DNA of 54,860 nucleotides from Ruminococcaceae bacterium AB4001 (GCA_000621765.1 JHXJ01000022.1:1-54860); one strand, 5' to 3'; shown: positions 40,476-49,429, counted from the first letter of the stretch. Notes: generated by a model not told the origin, from the sequence alone. Translations and numbers: made by a program.

Positions 40476-40856
40476 ATGACCATTGCTGACAGAATTCAAA
40501 CTTTGAGAAAGTCGAAGGGCATGTCTCAGGAAGAGTTGGCTGATGCTGCCGGCGTATCCCGTCAGGCTGTCTCAAAGTGGGAAAGTGAACAGTCGACCCC
40601 GGATATCGATAAGGTTGTTATCCTGAGTGAGATATTTGATGTAACTACCGATTATCTTCTTAAGGGAATAGAACCTGTAGAGACTAACGACCACAAGACG
40701 ATGGCAGACGTGATAGACCAGAAGGTCCTTACCGAGAAGAACGGCAAGCGCGCGAAAAGCATCCTTAAATGGATCCTTATAGGTGTAGGCATCGCGGTGT
40801 CGATCGACCTGATCTCGCTGCTGATCTATATCCTCATTAACGGTCTCCCGACCTGA
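40476..40856 (+). CDS. XRE-family regulator with C-terminal membrane helix
   Basis: A 126-residue regulator. Residues 4-60 are a Cro/CI-type helix-turn-helix (MSQEELADAAGVSRQAVSKWESEQSTPD) and residues 98-122 a single membrane helix, so the protein should be tethered to the membrane with its DNA-binding head inside. GGAGGTGA at 40463-40470 fixes the start at 40476. The CPBP protease gene follows after 82 bases in the same direction, and membrane-tethered regulators beside intramembrane proteases invite the idea of regulated release (inference only). Confidence 0.85.
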   Translation: MTIADRIQTLRKSKGMSQEELADAAGVSRQAVSKWESEQSTPDIDKVVILSEIFDVTTDYLLKGIEPVETNDHKTMADVIDQKVLTEKNGKRAKSILKWILIGVGIAVSIDLISLLIYILINGLPT

Positions 40857-40938
40857 TATTTCCAAAACAATCCAAATCGCTTTTTAAAGCCCGGCAGAGC
40901 CTGGCTTAGGTATTAATGCGCCCAAAAGGAGGGTAATC

Positions 40939-41883
40939 ATGAGTAAGTTAAAAGGATTAATCAAAAATATCAGTCCGTTCAATAACAGGCGGGAAATGCC
41001 TGTGATCTTACTGATAATCAAGGCGGTCATAATATTTTATTTCGTTAAGTTCGGATCAGAACTCATCGGCGAAGGGTTTGCCATCCTGGTTCACCTGGTA
41101 TGCGGCAAGAACCCGCTTAACGGCGAGATTTTCGATGCCAATACGATCCTGCTGATAACCTATTACGGGTATTCCTTGATGATCGTTATCGTTCTGCTTT
41201 ACTGGAAACTGTTCCAGAAAAAGAAGCTTTCCGATATCGGCCTTGGCAGAAATTTCGGCACATACTTTGCCGGAGCAGTTTTAGGAACCGTATTAATAGT
41301 CCTTTCCGTCCTGGCTATCCTTCTTACAGGAAGCATCAGGTATAACGGCATCTTTTCCTCCATCGACAAGACTTATATTCTGCTGATGCTCGGAGGCTTT
41401 GTTTTCCAGGGCGCTTTGGAGGAGTTATTGTGCAGAGGACTCGTATTGCATATTCTCAAAGACAGGACTCCTGTTCCTATTGCGGTCGGAGTAAACTCCA
41501 TATTGTTTGTGATCGCTCATCTCTCCAATATGGACGGTGCATCTCCCTTGATCGCCGTCGTTGCAGTAGTAAACCTCGTTCTTATCTCAGTACTGTGCTC
41601 TCTTCTGACTCTCCGTTTTAAGAGTCTTTGGGCAGCATGCGGCCTGCATACCATATGGAATTTCATCCTGTTCAACATTTTCGGCCTCAACCTCAGCGGA
41701 AACGATGAGATGACTGCAGCCGTCTTCAACATGAGCTCAGTCGGGAACAATGTCTTAAACGGTGATGTTTACGGTATTGAAGCAAGCATCGTTACCGCGA
41801 TAGTGTTAATATCTGCTATAGGAATATGCTGCGCGCTCTTCCGTAAAGATCTCAGATCTTCAAAGATTGTTTCGGCAACCTGA
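40939..41883 (+). CDS. CPBP-family intramembrane metalloprotease (Abi/CAAX-like)
   Basis: A 314-residue membrane protein with about eight helices. The three CPBP motifs are present: EELLCRG (about residue 161, EExxxR), FVIAHLSN (HxxxN) and GLHTIWNF (H near residue 240). Members cleave prenylated proteins or peptide substrates in the membrane and are often found with bacteriocin immunity genes; no bacteriocin gene is seen here. AAGGAGGG precedes the ATG. The membrane-bound XRE gene lies directly upstream. Confidence 0.88.
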   Translation: MSKLKGLIKNISPFNNRREMPVILLIIKAVIIFYFVKFGSELIGEGFAILVHLVCGKNPLNGEIFDANTILLITYYGYSLMIVIVLLYWKLFQKKKLSDIGLGRNFGTYFAGAVLGTVLIVLSVLAILLTGSIRYNGIFSSIDKTYILLMLGGFVFQGALEELLCRGLVLHILKDRTPVPIAVGVNSILFVIAHLSNMDGASPLIAVVAVVNLVLISVLCSLLTLRFKSLWAACGLHTIWNFILFNIFGLNLSGNDEMTAAVFNMSSVGNNVLNGDVYGIEASIVTAIVLISAIGICCALFRKDLRSSKIVSAT

Positions 41884-41955
41884 TCAACACGGTAGATTGA
41901 ATCGGACGGGTGTAGTATACTTGCATGGAAGTCAACCATAAAGGATGGGGCACCT

Positions 41956-44877
41956 ATGGATTTCATTATCTCTTCAGCAAAGATCAGGAATGGCGGAAAT
42001 GCCATTGTCTACGATAGCAACGCTTTGAGCGGCGTAAAGAAGATCGCTTCAAAAGTTTCCGGTGATTTAAAGGCCGTCTTTGGCCGGGCACCGGAACTTT
42101 TAGAAAATAAAGGCTCTGAAAGTCCGATCTATGTCGGAACCATAGGCGATGCCCTGATAGGGACGCTCGGAATAGACATTTCTGATATCGAAGGCAAGCG
42201 TGAAGTCTATAAGATCGAAGTCAAAGACGGAGCCCTGGTCATTACCGGAAGCGACAAGAGGGGAACGATATACGGACTTTTCAAGCTCTCCGAGATGCTC
42301 GGCGTATCGCCTTTCATCGACTGGCTCGACATCAAACCCGTAAAGCTCAATGAATTCAAGATCCCCGGAGACTACTGCATGGTCTCGAAAGAACCGTCCG
42401 TAAGGTTCAGGGGATTTTTCATTAACGATGAATGGCCCGCGTTCGGTAATTTCTGCAACAAGAGATTCGGCGGGTTCAATGCAAAAGTATACGAGCATGT
42501 TTTCGAGCTCCTGTTAAGGCTCAAAGGAAACTATATGTGGCCTGCGATGTGGTCGGCGATCTTCCCCAATGACGGCCCGGGTTTGGAAAATGAGATCCTC
42601 GCAGATGAGCTCGGCGTGGTAATGGGAATGAGCCACCATGAGCCTTGTTTAAGACAGGGTGAAGAATATAAATACTTAAGAGGAAAGGGTTCCATCTACG
42701 GAGACGCATGGAATTTCCTGACGAACGAGAAGGGCATCACCAGGTTCTGGGAAGACGGCCTTAAGCGCAGCGGAAAGTTCGAGAACGTCATTACCGTCGG
42801 TATGAGAGGCGAGGCCGATACCGCGATAATGGGCAAGGATGCTACGTTAAAAGATAACATCGACCTGTTAAGGAAGGTGTTGAAGACGCAGAACAGACTG
42901 ATTAGGGAGAACGTCAACGAAGACCTTGATAAGGTTCCGAGGATGCTCGCTCTCTATAAGGAAGTCGAACCGTATTTCTATGGTGACGATAAGACGGAGG
43001 GCCTTATCGGCGACCCTGAATTAGAGGGCGTTACGCTGATGCTCTGCGATGATAATTTCGGAAACTTAAGGACCGTGCCGACGCCGAAGATGAGAAGTCA
43101 CAAGGGCGGCTACGGAATGTACTACCACTTCGACTACCACGGGCTCCCCGTCTCGTTTGAGTGGTTCAACACGACCCACCTGGTCAAGGTATGGGAGCAG
43201 ATGACATCAGCTTACGATTTCGGGATCAGGGATCTCTGGATCGTTAATGTCGGAGATATCTTCAGCAACGAATACCCGCTGTCCTATTTCCTTGAACTTG
43301 CTTACGATTTCGACCGCTGGGGCACAGATAATCCCGGAAGCGCGCATGAGTATACAAAGCTCTGCGTTGAGCGCAACTTCAAGGGGAAGATGTCAGCATC
43401 AGACCTAAAAAAATGCGTAGAGCTTCTTGAAGGATATACGAGGATCACATCCGCAAGAAGGACAGAGGCAATGAACGATTGTGTCTATGCTCCTTTTGTT
43501 TACAACGAAGCTTTTGACACGCTCGAAAAAGTCGAAGCTCTCATGAAAGAAGCCGGAAAGCTTTTAGATAAGCTCGAAGGCAACACGGGATTCGCGTTCT
43601 ACGAACTTATCTGGCTGCCTCTTATAGCGAACATGAATGTCCAGAAGATGTGGCTCCTTACGACCTTAAATCACGGGTTCGCAAAGCAGGGCAGTACATA
43701 TGCCATGACGCTCGGTGAAAAGATCAATGAGTGTATCGCGTACGACAGGAAGATCGTAGAAGAGCTCCACACAATAGAAGGCGGAAAGTGGTACGGCATG
43801 GGCCTTTCGGAGCACATCGGTTTTTCTGCATGGTGCGAGGAAGGATGCAAGTATCCCGTGATCCACACATTTGAGCCCGCAAACAAGGAAAGGCTCATCG
43901 TCTCTGTAAAGGGAACTGACTTCTATTCTGAGGGCAAGTTCTGGACAGGTCATGTCGGGGTCGTCGAATCGTTCCTCGATCCTTCAAAAGATGAAGCAGA
44001 GCTTATACTCAGCACAGCAGGAAGAGTCACCTGCAGGTTCGAAGTGGAGAACCCGAATTCCTTCATCAGCATCTCGGAGGAAAAGGGCGTAGTAAAGCCC
44101 TATACGATTAAGATCTTAAAGATCAGGCTCGACAGGAAGAAATACAAAAAGACAAAGCTTGTTCCCGAGATCCTTATCCGCTGTTCTGACGGAAATGTAG
44201 TCGTTAAGCTGCCCGTAAATACCATGTCTGATATTGGCGCTGGAAGAAAAGCAGACGGCACGTTCTACTGGCTTGGAAGAAAGATCGACATGAAGGAAGC
44301 AGCTATAAATGTTCCGCTTCATCAGAGGACGTGGCCGGGTTCTGTTGACTGCATGGACTACATCTCGATCGAAGCTAAGAACTTTACATCCAAGACCGAT
44401 TCGTCCAAGGGCGGGTTCAGGGTCATCGAAGATTACAGCAGGGGCTTTGACGCGGTCAAGGCATATCCGCAGAATGTCCTTTTCGGCAGGAGCGGGAAAG
44501 ACTCGCCTAAGCTTACTTATAAGGTCAGGGTTCCTTCAAAGGGTGATTACGAAGTGTTCCTTCATGTAAATCCGAGCAATCCTTATTCGAGAGAAAACGA
44601 GTTATTTTTCGGTATCAGCGCCAATGACGGCAGCATGAGGAAGGTGAACATGATCCATCCCCTCTTTGCAGTAGGCGACGGAAATCCGTTCTGGTCTCAG
44701 GGAGTCCTTCAGAATAAGAGGACGGTAAGCGTAAAACTAAAGCTTGAGGAAGGATTGAACGAGATCAATATTTTCGCGCTCGATCCGAACTTCGTTCTCG
44801 AGAAGATCATCATCTGCAGGTACGGCGAAGAGCCTGTAAAATCTTATCTGGGGCCTTCCGAAACGTTCAGATTCTAA
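41956..44877 (+). CDS. GH115 xylan alpha-glucuronidase
   Basis: A 973-residue glycoside hydrolase of family GH115, which removes 4-O-methyl-glucuronic acid side groups from xylan. The N-terminal section carries the family's GTIYGLFKLSEMLGVSPF, RFRGFFINDEWPAFG and the long active-site stretch LRLKGNYMWPAMWSAIFPNDG; FHYDYHG- and WIVNVGDIFSNEYPL-type segments follow. The last 300 residues are beta-rich and match the family's accessory domains. There is no signal peptide, so it should act on imported xylooligosaccharides in the cytoplasm, like the GH127 enzyme at 3893. GGATGGGG lies before the ATG and an intrinsic terminator follows, so it is a single-gene unit. Confidence 0.9.
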   Translation: MDFIISSAKIRNGGNAIVYDSNALSGVKKIASKVSGDLKAVFGRAPELLENKGSESPIYVGTIGDALIGTLGIDISDIEGKREVYKIEVKDGALVITGSDKRGTIYGLFKLSEMLGVSPFIDWLDIKPVKLNEFKIPGDYCMVSKEPSVRFRGFFINDEWPAFGNFCNKRFGGFNAKVYEHVFELLLRLKGNYMWPAMWSAIFPNDGPGLENEILADELGVVMGMSHHEPCLRQGEEYKYLRGKGSIYGDAWNFLTNEKGITRFWEDGLKRSGKFENVITVGMRGEADTAIMGKDATLKDNIDLLRKVLKTQNRLIRENVNEDLDKVPRMLALYKEVEPYFYGDDKTEGLIGDPELEGVTLMLCDDNFGNLRTVPTPKMRSHKGGYGMYYHFDYHGLPVSFEWFNTTHLVKVWEQMTSAYDFGIRDLWIVNVGDIFSNEYPLSYFLELAYDFDRWGTDNPGSAHEYTKLCVERNFKGKMSASDLKKCVELLEGYTRITSARRTEAMNDCVYAPFVYNEAFDTLEKVEALMKEAGKLLDKLEGNTGFAFYELIWLPLIANMNVQKMWLLTTLNHGFAKQGSTYAMTLGEKINECIAYDRKIVEELHTIEGGKWYGMGLSEHIGFSAWCEEGCKYPVIHTFEPANKERLIVSVKGTDFYSEGKFWTGHVGVVESFLDPSKDEAELILSTAGRVTCRFEVENPNSFISISEEKGVVKPYTIKILKIRLDRKKYKKTKLVPEILIRCSDGNVVVKLPVNTMSDIGAGRKADGTFYWLGRKIDMKEAAINVPLHQRTWPGSVDCMDYISIEAKNFTSKTDSSKGGFRVIEDYSRGFDAVKAYPQNVLFGRSGKDSPKLTYKVRVPSKGDYEVFLHVNPSNPYSRENELFFGISANDGSMRKVNMIHPLFAVGDGNPFWSQGVLQNKRTVSVKLKLEEGLNEINIFALDPNFVLEKIIICRYGEEPVKSYLGPSETFRF

Positions 44878-44903
44878 GCAGGTTAATATCAGTCAGACCA
44901 TGC

Positions 44904-44938
44904 CATACCGGGGAATATTCCCCGGTATGTTATTATTA
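44904..44938 (+). terminator. Intrinsic terminator of the GH115 gene
   Basis: A perfect 26-base palindrome (44904-44929; arms CATACCGGGGAAT) is followed by TTATTATTATG. Confidence 0.85.
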
Positions 44939-44983
44939 TGATTAACTGATCGCACCTGAAGGAATTAACATGGGGAGGAGACT

Positions 44984-45781
44984 ATGTACGGAGCGGTATT
45001 TGGGGACATAATCGGATCCTGGTATGAATGGCATAACAGGAAGAGTGAGGACATCGAACTGTTTCCGCGCGAGGCCCGTTTTACCGATGATACCGTGCTG
45101 ACTGCTGCCATTGCCGAAAGCATCCTCCACATGGAGGGGAATTCTCCCCGCAAGTGTTACGCGAACCACATAAAGACTTACTACAGACGTTATCCCAATG
45201 CCGGATTCGGAAACATGTTCAAAGACTGGGCGCTGTCAGATTCACTCTATGTCCAGAGAAGTTACGGAAATGGCGCCGCAATGCGCGTTTCGGCCATCGG
45301 CTGGGCTTTCGATAACGAGAAAGAGATCCTATACCAGGTAAGCGAGAGCTGCCATTATACCCACAATCACCGTGAGGCGGTAAGATGCGCGCAGGCGGTT
45401 GCAATAGCGGTTTTTCTTGCGAGGAAGGGAGCATCGAAAGATGAGATCAGGATGCGTCTCGAAAAGGATTTCAGGATGAAGTTTGAACCGTTGGATCTGA
45501 TACGTGACAGTTACAGGTTCGACAGCCGTTCGGATTATTCCGTTCCGCCTGCAATAGAGGCTTTTCTCGAGAGCAGTGACTATGAATCAAGCATCAGGAA
45601 AGCCATATCGATTGGTGGTGACAGCGATACGATCGCGGCGATAGCAGGCGGTATCTCTGAAGCGTTCTACGGGACTATCCCGGACGGGATAAGAAAGAAA
45701 GGACGTCTGATACTCGACATTGGGTTGAAGCGGGTCCTTGATGAATTTGAAGAAAAATACATGAAAGGAAATATAAATTAA
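44984..45781 (+). CDS. ADP-ribosylglycohydrolase (DraG-like)
   Basis: A 265-residue all-helical enzyme that removes ADP-ribose from proteins or nucleic acids. It opens with AVFGDIIGSWYE and has the metal-binding FTDDTVLT (Thr34, Asp35, Asp36) and the late GGDSDTIAAIAGG motif, the two halves of the binuclear Mg centre. GGGGAGGAG lies 4 bases before the ATG. Its stop overlaps the start of a GNAT gene by one base (TAATG), and a second GNAT gene follows closely, giving a three-gene unit of modifying and de-modifying enzymes. No ADP-ribosyltransferase is seen nearby. Confidence 0.92.
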   Translation: MYGAVFGDIIGSWYEWHNRKSEDIELFPREARFTDDTVLTAAIAESILHMEGNSPRKCYANHIKTYYRRYPNAGFGNMFKDWALSDSLYVQRSYGNGAAMRVSAIGWAFDNEKEILYQVSESCHYTHNHREAVRCAQAVAIAVFLARKGASKDEIRMRLEKDFRMKFEPLDLIRDSYRFDSRSDYSVPPAIEAFLESSDYESSIRKAISIGGDSDTIAAIAGGISEAFYGTIPDGIRKKGRLILDIGLKRVLDEFEEKYMKGNIN

Positions 45782-46308
45782 TGGTCAAACTTATACCTGT
45801 TAAAGAAAATGAAAAGGAACAGTTTATTCTTGATTGTCAGGATGCTTATACCTCTGGTGCCCAGGAGATATTCTCGATCCAGTATACGCAGATAACAGAA
45901 GATGACGGTCAGGTAATATCGCGCAGCGCGTTAGAAGATCTGTTTACTGATGGTATTGCGTACAACATATTTGATGACGGAGTAAAAGCCGGCGGAGTAA
46001 TGGTCCATGTTGAAGATGACATAGCCGCTCTCAGTATCATTTTCGTTGCTCCGGGAGAAACCAATAAGGGTATCGGATACGCAGCATGGTGCGAGCTCGA
46101 GGAGATGTTTCCCAAGGTGGAAATCTGGGTAGCGACAACCCAGTGTTTTGATAAACGTAACATTCATTTTTTTGTCAACAAATGCGGATTCTACGTTACC
46201 GAGTATTTTAACCGCCATCACCATGATCAGGAAGATCCCGACTTTAATTCGGATGAATATGTCTCCCTTTATGATGATTATTTCCGCCTGATGAAGTGGA
46301 TGGTATAA
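45781..46308 (+). CDS. GNAT-like acetyltransferase
   Basis: A 175-residue protein with a shortened GNAT fold: the central strand and acetyl-CoA loop are IIFVAPGETNKGIGYAAW, and the final HFFVNKCGFYVTEYFNRHHHD matches the usual end of the domain. The His cluster near residue 150 is unusual. The start overlaps the previous stop by one base, so translation is coupled to the ADP-ribosylglycohydrolase. The substrate is unknown. Confidence 0.78.
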   Translation: MVKLIPVKENEKEQFILDCQDAYTSGAQEIFSIQYTQITEDDGQVISRSALEDLFTDGIAYNIFDDGVKAGGVMVHVEDDIAALSIIFVAPGETNKGIGYAAWCELEEMFPKVEIWVATTQCFDKRNIHFFVNKCGFYVTEYFNRHHHDQEDPDFNSDEYVSLYDDYFRLMKWMV

Positions 46309-46329
46309 AGGCTTCAAAAGGGGATCTTT

Positions 46330-46800
46330 ATGGAAGCCGTTGAAGGGATGAAAGACCTCAGTATCATTGCATATAACGATCAGCTCAAAGCATCAGTATT
46401 TGAGTTTACTTCCAAATGCTTTTCAGAACTAGGCAAGTCGTTCGAGCCTCAGGGAAGGCACAGCTTTTATAATGATATCGAAGGACATTTCGAGTGCTTC
46501 TGGTGTCTTGTCACATCGGATGGAGTCATGGGAACTTCCGCGATAGCAAAGCTTGATGATTCCACGGCCGAACTGAAGGCCTTATACGTCAGTTCAAATC
46601 TGAGAGGCATGGAATGGGGTTACAGGCTTTTGGATGCGGCAGTATCTTATGCACGCGCGAAGGGATTTTCCAGGGTTGTTCTCGATTCCATGTCGCAATA
46701 TGAGGACGCCGCGAAGCTTTACAGAAGATACGGATTTACGGATACGGAAAGGTACAACGACAACATGTATGCCGATGTCTTTATGGAGATGAAGCTGTAA
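46330..46800 (+). CDS. GNAT-family acetyltransferase
   Basis: A 156-residue compact GNAT enzyme. AELKALYVSSNLRGMEWGYRLLDAAVSYA is the acetyl-CoA motif (with RGMEWG in place of the usual RGxGxG/A) and YEDAAKLYRRYGFTDTERY the closing strand-helix. AAGGGGATC lies before the ATG at 46330. Third gene of the unit starting with the ADP-ribosylglycohydrolase. Confidence 0.82.
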   Translation: MEAVEGMKDLSIIAYNDQLKASVFEFTSKCFSELGKSFEPQGRHSFYNDIEGHFECFWCLVTSDGVMGTSAIAKLDDSTAELKALYVSSNLRGMEWGYRLLDAAVSYARAKGFSRVVLDSMSQYEDAAKLYRRYGFTDTERYNDNMYADVFMEMKL

Positions 46801-46835
46801 GCCCGTTGCTGTTAACGCAGACCAGCGGCAGGTGT

Positions 46836-46841
46836 TATAAT
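46836..46841 (+). promoter_or_regulatory. Extended -10 promoter of the 244-residue lipoprotein
   Basis: TGTTATAAT with TATAAT at 46836-46841, 40 bases before the ATG at 46881. Confidence 0.5.
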
Positions 46842-46880
46842 GAACCTGTTCCGTCAGAGGGATAGTGGAGGATAATAGTC

Positions 46881-47615
46881 ATGAAAATAGAACCGAAAAA
46901 GAACTCAAAGACGCCCGCTTATGCAGCGGTTGCTTCGATGCTTGCCGCATCGACACTGATCTCCGGATGCATTCCCAAGCCACAGATCAGCGGATTTCTC
47001 ACGAATCTGGATCCGTCTTCGACCGAGGATGTGGCATATGCCGGAGATGAGCAGGTAATCACTCCTATGCCGACTGATGATCTTCAGATCGAGGGCGATG
47101 TCATGATCTGTGACGACGGCTATGTCACGGAGGATGACTTCGATAATTACATCTGCTCAATTGATGAGGCTAATGCATGGATGGCAGGGAAGAGGATCCC
47201 TCTGTTTAAGAATCTCGTCTGCGAATCAGGAGAAGAATACTGGGATGAATTCTATATCGCAGCAAAGGAAGGCTTCAGCACATCGGTCTTCTGCGCCAAA
47301 TCCTATGTCCCGGAAAAAGGTGATAAGGACGATGCTCCGGCGTTGTACTTTTACTTCCTGTCATTCGACGGAGAAACTTATCATGTAAAGGTCAGGGACT
47401 GCAGCAAGAAGGAACTGGATTCCGAGAAAGACTACAGCTGTCTTCTGCATTTTGATGTCGATAATCCTGAGGGCGCGCAGTACGCTCATTACGACGTATA
47501 CGTGTTGGCCAATGACGCATCACTTACATGGGAGGACATTGAGAGAAGCAATTTCAGTTCCCAGAGCACTGACCTGATCGACCATATGGTCATCTATTCG
47601 AATATGTACGACTGA
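46881..47615 (+). CDS. Lipoprotein of unknown function, 244 residues
   Basis: A 244-residue exported lipoprotein. The signal peptide ends in STLISGC near residue 30, with an unusually long charged start (MKIEPKKNSKTP). The rest is acidic and beta-rich; DNYICSIDEANAWMAGKRI and YFYFLSFDGETYHVKVRD are the clearest structured parts. I do not recognise a family. GGAGG at 46867-46871 precedes the ATG. The next gene, a membrane-anchored extracytoplasmic protein, follows after 32 bases, so they are likely co-expressed and both act outside the membrane. Confidence 0.75.
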   Translation: MKIEPKKNSKTPAYAAVASMLAASTLISGCIPKPQISGFLTNLDPSSTEDVAYAGDEQVITPMPTDDLQIEGDVMICDDGYVTEDDFDNYICSIDEANAWMAGKRIPLFKNLVCESGEEYWDEFYIAAKEGFSTSVFCAKSYVPEKGDKDDAPALYFYFLSFDGETYHVKVRDCSKKELDSEKDYSCLLHFDVDNPEGAQYAHYDVYVLANDASLTWEDIERSNFSSQSTDLIDHMVIYSNMYD

Positions 47616-47647
47616 TGTTCATTTCGTTTATGAGCAGGAGATAAGCA

Positions 47648-48346
47648 ATGAAAAAGAAAAAGGGAAGCAAAAAGATCTTATCGGGTTTGTTTACGCTCAT
47701 TGCGATCGCTCTGCTCTATGAAGGTGTAGTATGGGTTTTCAGTGACCGCATCGTAAAGCTGTCTTTTAACGGTCTCGAAAACATGTTTACCGTACACGAT
47801 GAATACTTTGCGGTTGCAGGACCTCTCGTAGCTCCGGTTCCTAAGGTTCTCGTACAGACCGTGTGCGAGGAGGATGTCGAGAACATCGGCCGATTAGACG
47901 ATGAGACCGGAAAGTCATTCTTTGTCCAGGCCAACTACAATCTGGACAGCCGTCCTGTTTTCGATGGGACCACGACACTGACACACGACTACTCGGACAA
48001 GTATGTCTTTGAAGTCACTTCGCCCGGACCTGGCCAGTGCATCGTCTCAAGCGAGGAAGAACAGATCATGCTTGAGATCGCTGAGTATTTCTATGATTTC
48101 AACGATGAATACGTCAGAGGCGAGGATAACTGGGTTGCAAGGACCGGCCAGAGCACAACGATGTTCTCATACCGTATGTTCATGGATGGAGACAAAGTGG
48201 TCTTTGTGCTCCATCAGCCGAAGACGTCTGACAAGGTTTATACATATGATGACGGGAATATCACAAAGATCCTGAGCGTATCCCAAAAAGGCGATTTCGA
48301 CCTTGTGATATGGAAGCAGAGGATATTTGACATGTTTACCGAATGA
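47648..48346 (+). CDS. Membrane-anchored extracytoplasmic protein of unknown function
   Basis: A 232-residue protein with a basic start (MKKKKGSKK) and one helix at about 10-31, so the rest lies outside. The outer domain contains TTLTHDYSDKYVFEVTSPGPGQ and FSYRMFMDGDKVVFVLHQPKTSDKVYTYDDGNITKIL, suggesting a beta-sheet domain that I cannot name. AGGAG at 47636-47640 precedes the ATG. It lies between the 244-residue lipoprotein and a small membrane protein in a probable operon. Confidence 0.72.
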   Translation: MKKKKGSKKILSGLFTLIAIALLYEGVVWVFSDRIVKLSFNGLENMFTVHDEYFAVAGPLVAPVPKVLVQTVCEEDVENIGRLDDETGKSFFVQANYNLDSRPVFDGTTTLTHDYSDKYVFEVTSPGPGQCIVSSEEEQIMLEIAEYFYDFNDEYVRGEDNWVARTGQSTTMFSYRMFMDGDKVVFVLHQPKTSDKVYTYDDGNITKILSVSQKGDFDLVIWKQRIFDMFTE

Positions 48347-48380
48347 ACGGTGAACTCTGCTGATTAAAGGGAGTGGACTG

Positions 48381-48680
48381 ATGATACATTTTGCCTGGTG
48401 GGTATATCTGTTACTGGCTCTGCCGGGGATCTTCATTTTCGTCATGAACTGGGGGATCTTCTTCAACAACATCAGCGGTAAGAAGTGGGTATCGAGCGTC
48501 TTCCTGATAGGGGGATTATGGATAGCCATAGTCTGCCTGATCTCGCCATATAAGTGGCTGGCTTTGGCCGGGCTTGCCGATCCGGGTGTCTGGCTGATCT
48601 TCCATGCTCTGATCAATAGAGCATTTTCAGGTAAAAACAAGACTGAAGACAAAAAGGACGCAGTCCCGGAGGATAAGTGA
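48381..48680 (+). CDS. Small three-helix membrane protein
   Basis: A 99-residue protein with three hydrophobic helices (about 5-25, 37-55 and 58-80) and a charged soluble tail (KNKTEDKKDAVPEDK). No recognised motif. AAGGGAG precedes the ATG. It is the third gene after the promoter at 46836 and ends the run before a 253-base gap. Confidence 0.68.
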   Translation: MIHFAWWVYLLLALPGIFIFVMNWGIFFNNISGKKWVSSVFLIGGLWIAIVCLISPYKWLALAGLADPGVWLIFHALINRAFSGKNKTEDKKDAVPEDK

Positions 48681-48831
48681 CATTTTCGCCGAAAAATGAC
48701 TCGGATGGGAGTTTTTGAAGCTTCCTGACTCCCAAAATCTTCACTTCTGAACCTGGCTCAAAAGACAGCGCCTCATGAGCCGGAAATCACAATAAAATTT
48801 TATAAAAAGCCGGTTTTCTGAGCCTTTCCGG

Positions 48832-48856
48832 AATTGTAAATGTAATGTTTACAATT
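48832..48856. promoter_or_regulatory. 25-base inverted repeat upstream of the HEAT-repeat gene
   Basis: Arms AATTGTAAA and TTTACAATT around a 7-base centre. It lies 41 bases upstream of the -10 at 48897, a position fitting an activator or repressor dimer. Confidence 0.55.
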
Positions 48857-48896
48857 TCTTAAATCCGTATTGATTAATATGTATAAAATCCCCTCC

Positions 48897-48902
48897 TATA
48901 AT
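48897..48902 (+). promoter_or_regulatory. -10 element of the HEAT-repeat gene
   Basis: A perfect TATAAT 31 bases before the ATG at 48934. A TATAAA at 48882-48887 is an alternative. No convincing -35. The rest of the gap 48681-48933 holds the inverted repeat and two small hairpins. Confidence 0.45.
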
Positions 48903-48933
48903 GAAGACAAGAAAAGCAAAGGAGGACGAGATT

Positions 48934-49275
48934 ATGGCATTAGCAGACGCTTTAAAAGATAAAATATTGAAGCTGGGAACTAAGCAAAAGCTTGATGCCA
49001 TCGTCAAGTACGCTAACAATCCCAGTGAAGATATCAGGATCACGGTTGCAATCGCTTTGGGGATGATACCTACATACGATTCAGGCATGGCACTTATACC
49101 CCTTCTTCGTGACAATTCACCTATGGTAAGAGCAACAGCTTGCGAATCAGCAGCTGCTATCCGCGCAAAGCATTGCGAGGAGTATGTAAAGAAGCTTGCA
49201 TTTACGGAAACAGATCCGAATGTTAAGGCAATAGCCAGAAAAGCTTTCGATCAGCTCAGGGACAAAGTGGCATAA
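48934..49275 (+). CDS. HEAT-repeat protein
   Basis: A 113-residue all-helical protein with HEAT-like pairs, clearest in VKYANNPSEDIRITVAIALGMIPTYDSGMALIPLLRDNSPMVRATACESAAAI. Such short HEAT proteins act as protein-binding scaffolds or phycobilin-lyase-like relatives; no partner is obvious. The start at 48934 has AAAGGAGG at 48918-48925, and a longer frame from 48901 is rejected because it overlaps the -10 box. A good terminator follows, so it is a single-gene unit. Confidence 0.8.
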   Translation: MALADALKDKILKLGTKQKLDAIVKYANNPSEDIRITVAIALGMIPTYDSGMALIPLLRDNSPMVRATACESAAAIRAKHCEEYVKKLAFTETDPNVKAIARKAFDQLRDKVA

Positions 49276-49308
49276 AAATTTTAAGTATATTATAAAGCTC
49301 TTAACATA

Positions 49309-49349
49309 AAGACGGCTGTCTAGGGTTTATCCTGAATGACGGCCGTTTT
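49309..49349 (+). terminator. Intrinsic terminator of the HEAT-repeat gene
   Basis: A 12-bp stem with two G-U pairs (49309-49320 with 49338-49349), the right arm ending in TTTT. Confidence 0.8.
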
Positions 49350-49429
49350 GCTTGCCGGATCAGGAATAAGGCGAAGCCCGGGCCTGAAGCCCATTCCCAC
49401 ACGGAAGAAAACAAATCAGAAACGTGTTG

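Noticed and set aside
40939-41883. Bacteriocin or abortive-infection immunity locus around the CPBP protease
   Set aside because: No leader peptide, modification enzyme, toxin or dedicated exporter gene is near.
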